Shown one piece after another: positions 1-6,360 of a DNA stretch of 11,278 nucleotides. A program made the translations under genes and the position numbers. The notes below the pieces were generated by a model. It was not told the DNA's origin, ran no database searches, and was given only the letters and a program-made list of their open reading frames with translations. Each line of letters begins with the position of its first letter. The stretch's first letter is position 1. Origin of the DNA: UBA8514 sp050251415 (lineage in GTDB: Bacteria; Bacillota; Clostridia; Lachnospirales; Anaerotignaceae); contig JBFWMT010000070.1 of assembly GCA_050251415.1 (NCBI GenBank), forward strand, positions 1 through 11,278. The letters are read 5' to 3'.

Positions 1-78
1 TTTATTTTTCAAGCCAACGTAAAAATTTTATTTTCAAAATCACCCAAATTGTTATGCAAAAGTAACAAAATGTTAGCG

Positions 79-108
79 TTGACTCATCCATATTCTTAGG
101 CATATTAT
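79..108 (+). promoter_or_regulatory. Predicted sigma-A promoter of the CDF transporter gene
   Basis: The sequence shows TTGACT at 79-84 and TATTAT at 103-108 with an 18-bp spacer. Initiation would fall near 115 and leave a leader of about 55 nt before the ATG at 170. A copy of a three-times repeated 9-mer (see 84-152) lies across the spacer. This is inference from the consensus only. Confidence 0.6.
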
Positions 109-152
109 AGAGTAATCATCCATAAATTGAATTTAAGCAAGTTTCATCCATA
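84..152 (+). repeat. Three direct copies of TCATCCATA in the promoter/leader
   Basis: The 9-mer TCATCCATA occurs exactly at 84-92, 116-124 and 144-152, with start-to-start spacings of 32 and 28 bp. The first and third copies continue identically for two more bases (TT). The first copy sits in the promoter spacer, the second at about the predicted transcription start and the third immediately before the ribosome binding site at 155-161. The arrangement could be a set of regulator sites or a leader RNA element; no known regulator motif was recognised. I saw no further exact copy in the window, read by eye. Confidence 0.55.
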
Positions 153-169
153 TTGAGGAGGTAATAAAT

Positions 170-1057
170 ATGGACACAAAAATAACCGAAGACAAACGTG
201 TTCAAATAGCAAACAAGGTCAGCTTTACCACAATTATTGCAAATGTAATTCTTTCCGTACTTAAGCTTATAGCTGGTATTTTAGGGCGAAGCAGTGCCAT
301 GATTGCCGATGGAGTTCATACCATATCCGACGTTATAACAACAATTGCCGTTATAATAGGAATGCATTTTTCAAACAAACCTGCCGATGCTGACCACCCT
401 TATGGTCATGAAAAAATAGAATGTGTAGTTGCAAAAATGCTGTCCCTTGCTCTTTTGGCAACTGCATTAGGCATTGGTGCAAGCGGAATTAAAACCATAC
501 TTTCGGGCCAATTTTCAACACCAACGCCAATTGCACTTGGTGCTGCCTTCATCTCCATAATTTCCAAAGAGTGGATGTATCAGTACACCGTGCGTGCTGC
601 AAAGCAAATAAACAGCACTGCCCTTAAAGCGGATGCATGGCACCATCGTTCCGATGCGCTTTCATCTATTGGCACACTTTTGGGTATTGGCGGTGCAATG
701 ATGGGCTTTCAAATTTTAGACCCCATTGCATCTCTTGTGGTTTCGGTGCTTGTAATTAAAGTAAGCGTAGAAATTTATATTTCATGCTTTAATCAGCTAG
801 TGGACCGTGCTGCACCGCTTGAGGTGATAGCAAAAATTCAGGAAACAATAATAAACGTACCTGGGGTCATTTGCATTGATGATGTAAAAACCAGAATGCA
901 TGGTTCTGTTATGTATGTAGATGCAGAAATTTCAGTAGACGGCAACCTTTCTGTAAGCAATGGGCATAAAATTGCTGAAAATGTACATCAGCAAATTGAA
1001 AAGGAAATATTGGGTGTAAAGCACTGTATGGTACATATAAACCCATATCTAGAATAA
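170..1057 (+). CDS. Cation diffusion facilitator (CDF) family metal transporter
   Basis: A 295-residue inner-membrane protein of the cation diffusion facilitator family, which exports divalent metals such as Zn, Mn, Fe or Cd in exchange for protons. About six hydrophobic segments fill residues 15-210. The paired transport-site motifs are visible: H50-x3-D54 in the second segment (within ADGVHTISD) and H158-x3-D162 in the fifth (within ADAWHHRSD). Residues 215-295 form the cytoplasmic ferredoxin-like dimerisation domain, with late histidines at 285 and 289 (KHCMVHINP). An H-D/H-D site is usual in zinc carriers, so zinc is the best guess, but the substrate is not proven. The start is supported by GAGGAGG at 155-161, 8 nt before the ATG. 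It is a single gene with its own promoter and a terminator shared with the convergent gene on its right. Confidence 0.93.
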   Translation: MDTKITEDKRVQIANKVSFTTIIANVILSVLKLIAGILGRSSAMIADGVHTISDVITTIAVIIGMHFSNKPADADHPYGHEKIECVVAKMLSLALLATALGIGASGIKTILSGQFSTPTPIALGAAFISIISKEWMYQYTVRAAKQINSTALKADAWHHRSDALSSIGTLLGIGGAMMGFQILDPIASLVVSVLVIKVSVEIYISCFNQLVDRAAPLEVIAKIQETIINVPGVICIDDVKTRMHGSVMYVDAEISVDGNLSVSNGHKIAENVHQQIEKEILGVKHCMVHINPYLE

Positions 1058-1061
1058 AATT

Positions 1062-1123
1062 AAGGCCTTATTACTGCATACCATTTAACCTTGGTATTCC
1101 ACATAATAAGGTCTTATTTTTTT
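1062..1123 (+). terminator. Intrinsic terminator of the CDF gene, possibly bidirectional
   Basis: Arms 1062-1073 and 1104-1115 pair over 12 bp with one G-U pair, enclosing a 30-nt loop, and are followed by seven T at 1117-1123. The T-run overlaps the stop codon of the convergent gene (TAA, minus strand, 1122-1124). On the minus strand the same hairpin is followed by a weaker T-rich stretch, so it could also end that transcript. Confidence 0.7.
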
Positions 1124-2102
1124 AGGTTTCCTCAATAGTATTTTTGTTTTCCTTTACGTTTGTAAGAGTATCTTTTGCAACAATGTCCGTTTTGCCATCT
1201 TTGCGCACTATTCGTACCTTGTTGCTATAATTCTCAAACTCCTGTACTATACTGTAAGGCAGGTTGCCCAAATCCTCAATAATTGCAACTTTTTCCCCTG
1301 TGGACTTATCTTTCTTTTCACTTATTATAAACTGGTTCCAGGTGTAACTCCAGTAGTAACTCTCACTCACATCCCTTTTAGCAACCTCACTAAAAGTAGA
1401 ATCTGCTGGTATATTTTTTGTCTTAGTATCACTACTTTTTAAGTAACTTTGGCTCCTTTCTGCCTTAATTACAGGATAGTTTCCATTTTCCAACTTTGTT
1501 TTGCTGGTTTGCGTAACTTTGTTCCATTGACTTTCACCACTCTCTTTACCGCTATAATCATATTTATTCCAGTCTGCCTTAACTTGTTGGGGCATACTGT
1601 AAATCAGTTTAAACCCATCATTTTCCCACAAGTATCCTCGTAAAAAAGTTGTTCTCTCAAACGCACCTACATTTTGTTCTGTATATTCCTTTAAAAACAC
1701 AACATCCTTGCTCAAATTTTTAAGATTAACAGTGTTAACCTCCTGTACATCAAAAAACACACCCATTTCATCCAAAAAATCATATACACCATTAGCCTTT
1801 TGGTAAACTCCAACAAATGTTAAATCAGATCCAAAATTACCAACAATAACTGCATTGTCATGATCCTTCCCCATTATATTTCCGTAGGTAACTGTTATGC
1901 TTTCTACCTCATTGGGGTCAACAGTTTTGCTTTTTCCCATATCCCTAACTAGTATTTCGGAGACTTTGGTCTTAGTTGCAGAGTCCTCCAAATTTTTTAA
2001 ATCTTTTGCAGTTATCTGTTTTGCGGTAGCATAAGCCCTTGCCGCTGTGCCCAACAGCATTACAATGAAAACTGCAAATAATATCCATCTCTTTTTTTTC
2101 AA
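1122..2102 (-). CDS. Secreted protein of unknown function
   Basis: A 326-residue protein that I do not assign to a named family. Residues 1-25 look like a Sec signal peptide: KKKR, a hydrophobic core (WILFAVFIVMLLG) and an AYA cleavage motif before T26. No cysteine occurs in the protein, so it is not a lipoprotein. The mature part is polar and rich in Lys, Asn, Thr and Tyr, with alternating beta-like stretches (for example residues 80-120) and many aromatic residues at 145-260, which suggests a soluble extracytoplasmic beta-rich domain. The start is TTG at 2100-2102, since an in-frame TAA lies directly upstream and the GGGGAGGG Shine-Dalgarno sequence fits with 7-nt spacing. That site lies in a perfect hairpin (2104-2131). 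The gene follows the queT terminator by about 40 bp; no convincing promoter of its own was seen, so it may depend on read-through. Confidence 0.85.
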   Translation of the reverse strand: MKKKRWILFAVFIVMLLGTAARAYATAKQITAKDLKNLEDSATKTKVSEILVRDMGKSKTVDPNEVESITVTYGNIMGKDHDNAVIVGNFGSDLTFVGVYQKANGVYDFLDEMGVFFDVQEVNTVNLKNLSKDVVFLKEYTEQNVGAFERTTFLRGYLWENDGFKLIYSMPQQVKADWNKYDYSGKESGESQWNKVTQTSKTKLENGNYPVIKAERSQSYLKSSDTKTKNIPADSTFSEVAKRDVSESYYWSYTWNQFIISEKKDKSTGEKVAIIEDLGNLPYSIVQEFENYSNKVRIVRKDGKTDIVAKDTLTNVKENKNTIEET

Positions 2103-2103
2103 T

Positions 2104-2131
2104 TATATTCCCTCCCCTCTTAGGGAATATA
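2104..2131 (-). promoter_or_regulatory. Hairpin enclosing the ribosome binding site of the secreted-protein gene
   Basis: Arms 2104-2113 and 2122-2131 are perfectly complementary over 10 bp (core ATATTCCCT/AGGGAATAT) around an 8-nt loop. In the mRNA the loop carries AAGAGGGG and the 3' arm begins AGGG, so the Shine-Dalgarno tract GGGGAGGG lies half in the loop and half in the stem. The TTG start codon follows the stem by two bases. This geometry could limit translation or respond to a factor or temperature; the structure is seen, the control is inferred. Confidence 0.6.
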
Positions 2132-2144
2132 TGCATAAACCAAC

Positions 2145-2170
2145 AAAAAAAGGACGTATAAACGCCCTTT
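2145..2170 (-). terminator. Intrinsic terminator after queT
   Basis: On the minus strand the arms 2162-2170 (AAAGGGCGT) and 2149-2157 (ACGTCCTTT) pair over 9 bp with one G-U pair and a 4-nt loop. The 3' arm runs into T residues to 2145. The hairpin begins 5 nt after the queT stop codon and separates queT from the secreted-protein gene. Confidence 0.8.
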
Positions 2171-2175
2171 AACTG

Positions 2176-2709
2176 TTATTTCTTAATTTTTAATACTTCA
2201 ACCAATTTTTCATTTTTCATAATGGTTTTAAATATTGGGTATCCAAGGCATGTAACAACTGCAAACTCACCCAGCATAACCGTTATAAGTGTAGGAACAT
2301 AAGGTAATCCAGTACCAATGCATATGCCAACAGTCACTACCAACATGCTTATTGTAGGCCAAAGAGTAGCCATAAAAAGCTGCTTGCTTTTAATTATACC
2401 AACAACTGCAACCACCGTACCCAGCGTGCCAAAAATAACGTCAATCAACCCCACTGTGCTAAAAAGATTGGACATAGCACAGCCAAGTATCAATCCTGCG
2501 GCATATGCTGGGTCTATAAACGCCAGCAGCACCATTATTTCAGAAAACCTAAGCTGAATTGCCCCAAAGCTAAGTGGTGCAATTGCAAGTGTTGCTACCA
2601 TGTACACTGCCGCCGTTATGCCGGTAATAGCAATCATTCTTGTGGAAATGCGACCTTTTTTGTTTGTTTCCTTTACTACCTTAATTGTTCCTGTTGCGTC
2701 ATTATTCAT
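2176..2709 (-). CDS. queT: QueT-family queuosine precursor transporter
   Basis: A 177-residue integral membrane protein of the QueT family (PF06177), the substrate-binding S component of an energy-coupling-factor importer thought to take up queuosine precursors such as preQ1 or queuine. A short polar N-terminus (1-24) is followed by about five or six hydrophobic helices. Family-like stretches are SFGAIQLRFSE at 47-57, the small-residue segment AYAAGLILGCAMSNLFS at 68-84, and GLIDVIFGTLGT at 87-98. The ECF energising module is not in this window, as is usual for S components sharing a common module. The ATG at 2707-2709 follows AGGAGG (2718-2723) by 8 nt. It lies 97 nt behind trpS with no terminator between, so it may be co-transcribed, and the intervening leader is foldable (see 2735-2783). 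Its own terminator follows at 2145-2170. Confidence 0.88.
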   Translation of the reverse strand: MNNDATGTIKVVKETNKKGRISTRMIAITGITAAVYMVATLAIAPLSFGAIQLRFSEIMVLLAFIDPAYAAGLILGCAMSNLFSTVGLIDVIFGTLGTVVAVVGIIKSKQLFMATLWPTISMLVVTVGICIGTGLPYVPTLITVMLGEFAVVTCLGYPIFKTIMKNEKLVEVLKIKK

Positions 2710-2734
2710 TTTTTTATCCTCCTGTTTTGTTTTA

Positions 2735-2783
2735 GGTGCAGTGAATAAGCTGCCTCTTAGAGATGGTATTCAGGCACATCTCC
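2735..2783 (-). ncRNA. Structured leader of queT, candidate riboswitch of undetermined class
   Basis: On the transcribed strand GGAGATG (2777-2783) pairs with CATCTCT (2759-2765) over 7 bp with one G-U, enclosing an 11-nt loop. GCAG (2750-2753) pairs with CTGC (2738-2741) around an 8-nt loop. The two loops contain TGAATA (2767-2772) and TATTCA (2742-2747), which are exactly complementary and allow a kissing contact. An alternative is TGCCT (2772-2776) with AGGCA (2751-2755). An A-rich linker (AAAACAAAACA) and the AGGAGG site follow. preQ1 riboswitches of classes I, II and III are known before queT-type genes, but I could not match any of the three consensus patterns. The fold is seen; the ligand is inference. 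Confidence 0.45.
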
Positions 2784-2806
2784 TTTTAAATTTTTATATA
2801 TAAAGG

Positions 2807-3808
2807 CTAAACCCTTGGTGGGAAGCCGATTTTTTTGTGTACCTTTCTTAAGGTTTTATTTGCAAGATGAGTTGCCTTTTCGCCATTTGTTTTAATAATA
2901 CTGTCAAGATAATCCTTATTTTTTTCAAGGTCCTCAACCTTTTTCTGCAATGGCTCAAGCCTTGCAACAACAGCTTCGCCAACTGCGGTCTTAAAATTGC
3001 CGTAGCCAACATTTGCAAACTCTTTTTCTGCTTCTGGAATGGTAATTCCTGTAACAGCAGAATATATGCTTAAAAGATTGCTAACGCCTGGTTTATCTTC
3101 ACTAAAACGAACCTCATTATCAGAATCTGTAACAGCTTTTTTAAACTTGCTCATAATAACCGCTGGTTCGTCCAGAAGGGCTATGGTATTATTTTTGTTT
3201 TCGTCAGACTTACTCATTTTCCTTTCAGGTTGTTGAAGCGCCATTACTCTAGCACCAACCTTGCCAATATATGCCTCAGGCACCTTAAATACATCACCGT
3301 AAATGCCATTGAAACGCATAGCAATATCCCTTGTTATTTCAAGGTGCTGTCGTTGGTCCTCACCAACAGGCACAAGGTCTGTTTGATAAAGTAAAATATC
3401 TGATGCCATCAGAACAGGATAGGTAAATAAACCAGAGTTTATATTATCGGTATGCTTCTGACTTTTTTCCTTAAACTGTGTCATTCTGCTAAGCTCGCCC
3501 ATATATGTGTAGCAGTTAAGTACCCAGCTAAGCTCTGCATGTGCAGGAACGTGGCTCTGATAATATATTATATTTTTTTCTGGGTCTAAGCCTGCGGCAA
3601 TGTACTGCATAAGCACATCTCTGGAGGCTTTACGAAGTTGTGCCGGGTTCTGCCTTACAGTAATTGCGTGCATATCTACTATACAATACAAACAGTTGTA
3701 TTCATCTTGAAGTTTAGTCCAGTTATTAAGTGCACCAAGATAGTTTCCCAATGTAATTAATCCAGATGGTTGCATTCCGCTAAAAATTATTTTTTTGTCC
3801 TCTGACAT
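2807..3808 (-). CDS. trpS: Tryptophan--tRNA ligase
   Basis: A 333-residue cytoplasmic class I aminoacyl-tRNA synthetase that activates tryptophan with ATP and charges tRNA-Trp. The Rossmann catalytic core shows the HIGH-equivalent PSGLITLGNYLGA at 14-26, the tryptophan-pocket region YPVLMASDILLY at 130-141, the GEDQRQH segment at 149-155 and KMSKS at 197-201. The C-terminal helical part (about 210-333) completes the normal bacterial length of about 330. The start is fixed by GAGGAG (3817-3822), 8 nt before the ATG. A promoter at 3855-3883 predicts a leader of only about 40 nt, so there is no room for a T-box, the usual control of trpS in many Firmicutes. The gene is divergent from the DAHP synthase gene and upstream of queT on the same strand. 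Confidence 0.97.
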   Translation of the reverse strand: MSEDKKIIFSGMQPSGLITLGNYLGALNNWTKLQDEYNCLYCIVDMHAITVRQNPAQLRKASRDVLMQYIAAGLDPEKNIIYYQSHVPAHAELSWVLNCYTYMGELSRMTQFKEKSQKHTDNINSGLFTYPVLMASDILLYQTDLVPVGEDQRQHLEITRDIAMRFNGIYGDVFKVPEAYIGKVGARVMALQQPERKMSKSDENKNNTIALLDEPAVIMSKFKKAVTDSDNEVRFSEDKPGVSNLLSIYSAVTGITIPEAEKEFANVGYGNFKTAVGEAVVARLEPLQKKVEDLEKNKDYLDSIIKTNGEKATHLANKTLRKVHKKIGFPPRV

Positions 3809-3834
3809 AAATATCGCTCCTCAATTTATTGCAA

Positions 3835-3862
3835 TTGTTAAAAATATCGTTTATAGTATACT
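3835..3862 (+). promoter_or_regulatory. Predicted promoter of the DAHP synthase gene
   Basis: TTGTTA at 3835-3840 and TATACT at 3857-3862 are separated by 16 bp. The -10 element is the right part of the palindrome AGTATACT (3855-3862) used in the other direction by the trpS promoter. A second possible -10, TATAAT at 3912-3917, lacks a recognisable -35 at the right distance. Confidence 0.5.
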
Positions 3863-3883
3863 TTGTACGTAAAAAATAATCAA
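3855..3883 (-). promoter_or_regulatory. Predicted promoter of trpS
   Basis: On the minus strand TTGATT (3878-3883) and TATACT (3855-3860) are separated by 17 bp, a good sigma-A promoter. Transcription would start near 3848. The -10 overlaps that of the divergent promoter by six bases. Confidence 0.65.
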
Positions 3884-3938
3884 CAGGAAAAAATAAATTT
3901 ATATAACTTTATATAATAAATGAAAGGATTTGTTGTAA

Positions 3939-4967
3939 ATGAGTTTCACAAGTATTAAACCTATTTTGTCTCCTGCCCAATTTATGGAGGAAATTCCTAT
4001 GCCGGCAGAGCTTAAAGCAATAAAAGCCGAAAGAGATGCCGAGTTAAAAAGCATTATAGAGGGCAAAAGCGATAAATTTGTTGTTATTGTTGGCCCTTGT
4101 TCTGCCAGTGATGAAGATGCAGTTTGCGACTACACTTACCGTCTTGCAAAGCTTAACGAAAAAGTTAAAGATAAATTGTTTATAGTTCCACGCATCTATA
4201 CCAACAAACCTCGTACCACAGGTGAAGGCTATAAGGGTATGCTTCATCAGCCAGACCCAACTAAAGGGCCTAATATTCTTGAAGGTATTCGTGCTTTAAG
4301 AAAAATGCACATTCGTGCCATTAACGAAACACACCTTACTGCAGCCGATGAAATGCTTTACCCTGAAAACTATGCTTTTTTGGATGACATTTTAACGTAC
4401 GTTTCCATAGGCGCACGTTCTGTTGAAAACCAACAGCATCGCCTTGTTTCCAGCGGTATAGATTTTCCTGTTGGTATGAAAAACCCAACCAGCGGTGATT
4501 TTTCTGTTATGCTTAACGCAGTTTATGCGGCTCAGTCTAGCCATACTTTTCTTTATAGAGACGAAGAAGTTGCAACACATGGCAATCCTCTTGCACATGC
4601 AATTTTGCGTGGTGCAGTAAATAAACACGGTAAAAGCATACCCAACTATCACTACGAGGATATGGTATTTTTAGCCGAAATGTACCTTGAAAAAGGACTT
4701 GAAAACCCATTTGTTATTGTTGATGTGAACCATTCAAACTCTCAAAAGGTTTTTTCAGAACAACCAAGAATTATTAAAGAAGTTCTTCACAGCCGTAACC
4801 TTAACAACACTATTCATAGCCTTGTTCGTGGAGTTATGATTGAAAGCTTTATTGAAGAGGGCAGTCAAAACACCAACGGTAGTGTTTACGGAAAATCCAT
4901 TACAGATGCTTGTTTGGGATGGGATGATACCGAAAACTTATTGCTTTACATGGCGGAACACGTATAA
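3939..4967 (+). CDS. aroF: 3-deoxy-7-phosphoheptulonate (DAHP) synthase, class I
   Basis: A 342-residue cytoplasmic enzyme that condenses phosphoenolpyruvate with erythrose 4-phosphate, the first step of the shikimate pathway. It resembles the AroF/AroG/AroH type: GPCSASD at 52-58, PRTTGEGYKG at 91-100, GARSVENQQHR at 158-168 (in place of GARTTESQ-HR), PVGMKN at 177-182, DVNHSNS at 262-268 and YGKSITDACLGW at 317-328. The expected metal ligands are present as C54, H265, E302 and D323. The length is normal. A residue stretch near 125-140 (INETHLTAADEML) replaces the usual AGEF-type segment, a subfamily difference. Which amino acid inhibits it cannot be read from sequence, so the isozyme letter is tentative. 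The start follows AAAGGA (3923-3928) by 10 nt. The gene is alone, with a terminator at 4976-5002, and is divergent from trpS. Confidence 0.93.
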   Translation: MSFTSIKPILSPAQFMEEIPMPAELKAIKAERDAELKSIIEGKSDKFVVIVGPCSASDEDAVCDYTYRLAKLNEKVKDKLFIVPRIYTNKPRTTGEGYKGMLHQPDPTKGPNILEGIRALRKMHIRAINETHLTAADEMLYPENYAFLDDILTYVSIGARSVENQQHRLVSSGIDFPVGMKNPTSGDFSVMLNAVYAAQSSHTFLYRDEEVATHGNPLAHAILRGAVNKHGKSIPNYHYEDMVFLAEMYLEKGLENPFVIVDVNHSNSQKVFSEQPRIIKEVLHSRNLNNTIHSLVRGVMIESFIEEGSQNTNGSVYGKSITDACLGWDDTENLLLYMAEHV

Positions 4968-4975
4968 AATTAACT

Positions 4976-5002
4976 TTGCAGGCTTAGGCCTGCAATTTTT
5001 TT
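4976..5002 (+). terminator. Intrinsic terminator after the DAHP synthase gene
   Basis: TTGCAGGC (4976-4983) and GCCTGCAA (4988-4995) form a perfect 8-bp stem with a TTAG loop, followed by seven T at 4996-5002. It starts 8 nt after the stop codon. Confidence 0.92.
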
Positions 5003-5009
5003 ACGCTTT

Positions 5010-5029
5010 TTTGATATTTTTTTATCAAA
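5010..5029. promoter_or_regulatory. Dyad upstream of the alcohol dehydrogenase promoter, possible operator
   Basis: TTTGATA (5010-5016) and TATCAAA (5023-5029) are perfect inverted copies separated by six T. The site ends five bases before the -35 at 5035. The central 18 bp, TTG...CAA, have the size and outer bases of sites bound by the redox repressor Rex, which often controls fermentative dehydrogenases, but the inner bases fit only partly. An unrelated regulator or chance in an AT-rich stretch is possible. Confidence 0.35.
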
Positions 5030-5034
5030 CTCTA

Positions 5035-5062
5035 TTGGCAAATTTCAAAATTATGGTATAAT
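5035..5062 (+). promoter_or_regulatory. Strong predicted promoter of the alcohol dehydrogenase gene
   Basis: TTGGCA at 5035-5040 and TATAAT at 5057-5062 are 16 bp apart, and the TGG just before the -10 supplies an extended -10 (TGn). Initiation near 5069 gives a leader of about 54 nt containing a 7-bp hairpin, ACTAAAG/CTTTAGT, at about 5070-5090. Confidence 0.8.
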
Positions 5063-5122
5063 ATTAGTGACTAAAGTAAAGCCTTTAGTTAATACTAAAA
5101 ATTGAATAGGGGGAAATAACAG

Positions 5123-6301
5123 ATGAACAGATTTACTTTACCAAGAGATATTTATTATGGAAAAGATTCACTTGAGGTTTTAAAAACATTAAAAGGGAAA
5201 AAAGCTATCCTCGTTATTGGTGGCGGCTCTATGAAAAAATTTGGCTTTGTTGATAAAGTAGTAGGTTACTTAAAAGAAGCAGGAATAGAAACCCAATTGT
5301 TTGAAAATGTTGAGCCTGACCCTTCTGTAGAAACAGTTATGAAAGGCGCGGAAGCAATGACTAAGTTTCAGCCAGACTGGATTATATCAATGGGTGGTGG
5401 TTCTCCAATTGATGCTGCAAAAGCTATGTGGGCTTTCTACGAATATCCAGAAGTTAAATTTGAAGATTTAATTATTCCTTTTAACTTCCCTACATTAAGA
5501 ACAAAAGCAAAATTCATTGCTATTCCTTCAACATCAGGTACAGCTACTGAAGTTACAGCATTTGCCGTTATAACCGATTACGCTAAAGGCATTAAATATC
5601 CAATGGCAGACTTTAATATAACCCCTGACATTGCTATTGTAGACCCTGCCCTTGCAGAAACAATGCCAAAAAGTTTAACTGCTCACACCGGCATGGATGC
5701 ATTAACCCATGCAGTTGAAGCTTATGTTTCAACTTTACACTCTCCATTTACAGACCCATTGGCTATTAAAGCTATACAGATTGTAAACAGCGATTTGGTT
5801 AAGTCTTTCGATGGTAGCGTGGAGTCCAAAGAGCTTATGCACTATGGTCAGTGCCTTGCTGGTATGGCATTTTCTAACGCTCTTTTAGGCATTGTACATT
5901 CAATGGCACATAAAACAGGAGCTGTTTTCTCAACTGGTCACATTACACACGGCCTTGCAAACGCAATGTACCTTCCATATGTAATTAAATACAATGCAAA
6001 AGAACCTGCAGCTGCTGCAAGATATGCTGAAATTGCTGCTTCAATAGGTATTAACGGAACAACTGAAGAAGCTATTAAGGGTCTGTGTGCTAAAATTGTA
6101 GAGCTTAATAACTACATGGCTATCCCTAACACCCTTAAAGAATTTGGTATTGTTGAAGATGAATTTAAAGGAAAAATTACTGAAATCTCTAAAAATGCAG
6201 TTGGTGATGCCTGCACAGGCTCTAACCCAAGGGCTATTGACCCAGCAACTATGGAAAAACTTTTCACATGTATTTACTACGGCACCGAAGTAGACTTTTA
6301 A
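5123..6301 (+). CDS. Iron-containing alcohol dehydrogenase
   Basis: A 392-residue cytoplasmic group III (Fe-ADH) enzyme that interconverts short-chain aldehydes and alcohols with NAD(P)H, most likely in fermentation. The N-terminal dinucleotide domain carries GGGS at 33-36 and GGGSPIDAAKAMW at 91-103. The helical metal domain carries PSTSGTATEVT at 135-145, D192 and H196 in MDALTHAVEAY, H259 and H263 in HSMAH, and HGLANA at 276-281. The expected iron ligands are therefore D192, H196, H259 and H276; H263 matches the conserved active-site histidine. Three extra residues separate H263 from H276 compared with FucO and AdhE (13 instead of 10), a variant also known in other Firmicute enzymes. It resembles the C-terminal half of AdhE but stands alone. 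The start follows GGGGG (5109-5113) by 9 nt. It is a monocistronic unit with a strong promoter and terminator; the substrate (ethanol, butanol or other) is undecided. Confidence 0.92.
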   Translation: MNRFTLPRDIYYGKDSLEVLKTLKGKKAILVIGGGSMKKFGFVDKVVGYLKEAGIETQLFENVEPDPSVETVMKGAEAMTKFQPDWIISMGGGSPIDAAKAMWAFYEYPEVKFEDLIIPFNFPTLRTKAKFIAIPSTSGTATEVTAFAVITDYAKGIKYPMADFNITPDIAIVDPALAETMPKSLTAHTGMDALTHAVEAYVSTLHSPFTDPLAIKAIQIVNSDLVKSFDGSVESKELMHYGQCLAGMAFSNALLGIVHSMAHKTGAVFSTGHITHGLANAMYLPYVIKYNAKEPAAAARYAEIAASIGINGTTEEAIKGLCAKIVELNNYMAIPNTLKEFGIVEDEFKGKITEISKNAVGDACTGSNPRAIDPATMEKLFTCIYYGTEVDF

Positions 6302-6310
6302 TTAAATAAC

Positions 6311-6348
6311 AAGGGCGGCTTAGAGAAATAAATTCCCTAGCCGCCTTT
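6311..6348 (+). terminator. Hairpin between the convergent alcohol dehydrogenase and PspC genes
   Basis: Arms 6311-6320 (AAGGGCGGCT) and 6339-6348 (AGCCGCCTTT) pair over 10 bp with one G-U pair. The T-tract beyond it is short (TTTATTGTT), so it is a moderate terminator for the plus-strand gene. The GC-rich stem may also stop the convergent pspC transcript. Confidence 0.7.
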
Positions 6349-6360
6349 ATTGTTGCTATA

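Noticed and set aside
2738..2783. Firm assignment of the queT leader as a class I preQ1 riboswitch
   Set aside because: The A-rich tail resembles class I, but the nearest hairpin has a 4-bp stem and an 8-nt loop, too short for the class I pseudoknot, so the class was left open.
2793..2804. TTTATATATAAA palindrome after trpS as a terminator
   Set aside because: It is a pure A-T palindrome of 12 bp without a stable GC-containing stem or a loop, so it is unlikely to stop transcription.
3809..3938. T-box riboswitch before trpS
   Set aside because: The predicted start near 3848 leaves only about 40 nt of leader, and no T-box sequence, specifier stem or terminator is present.
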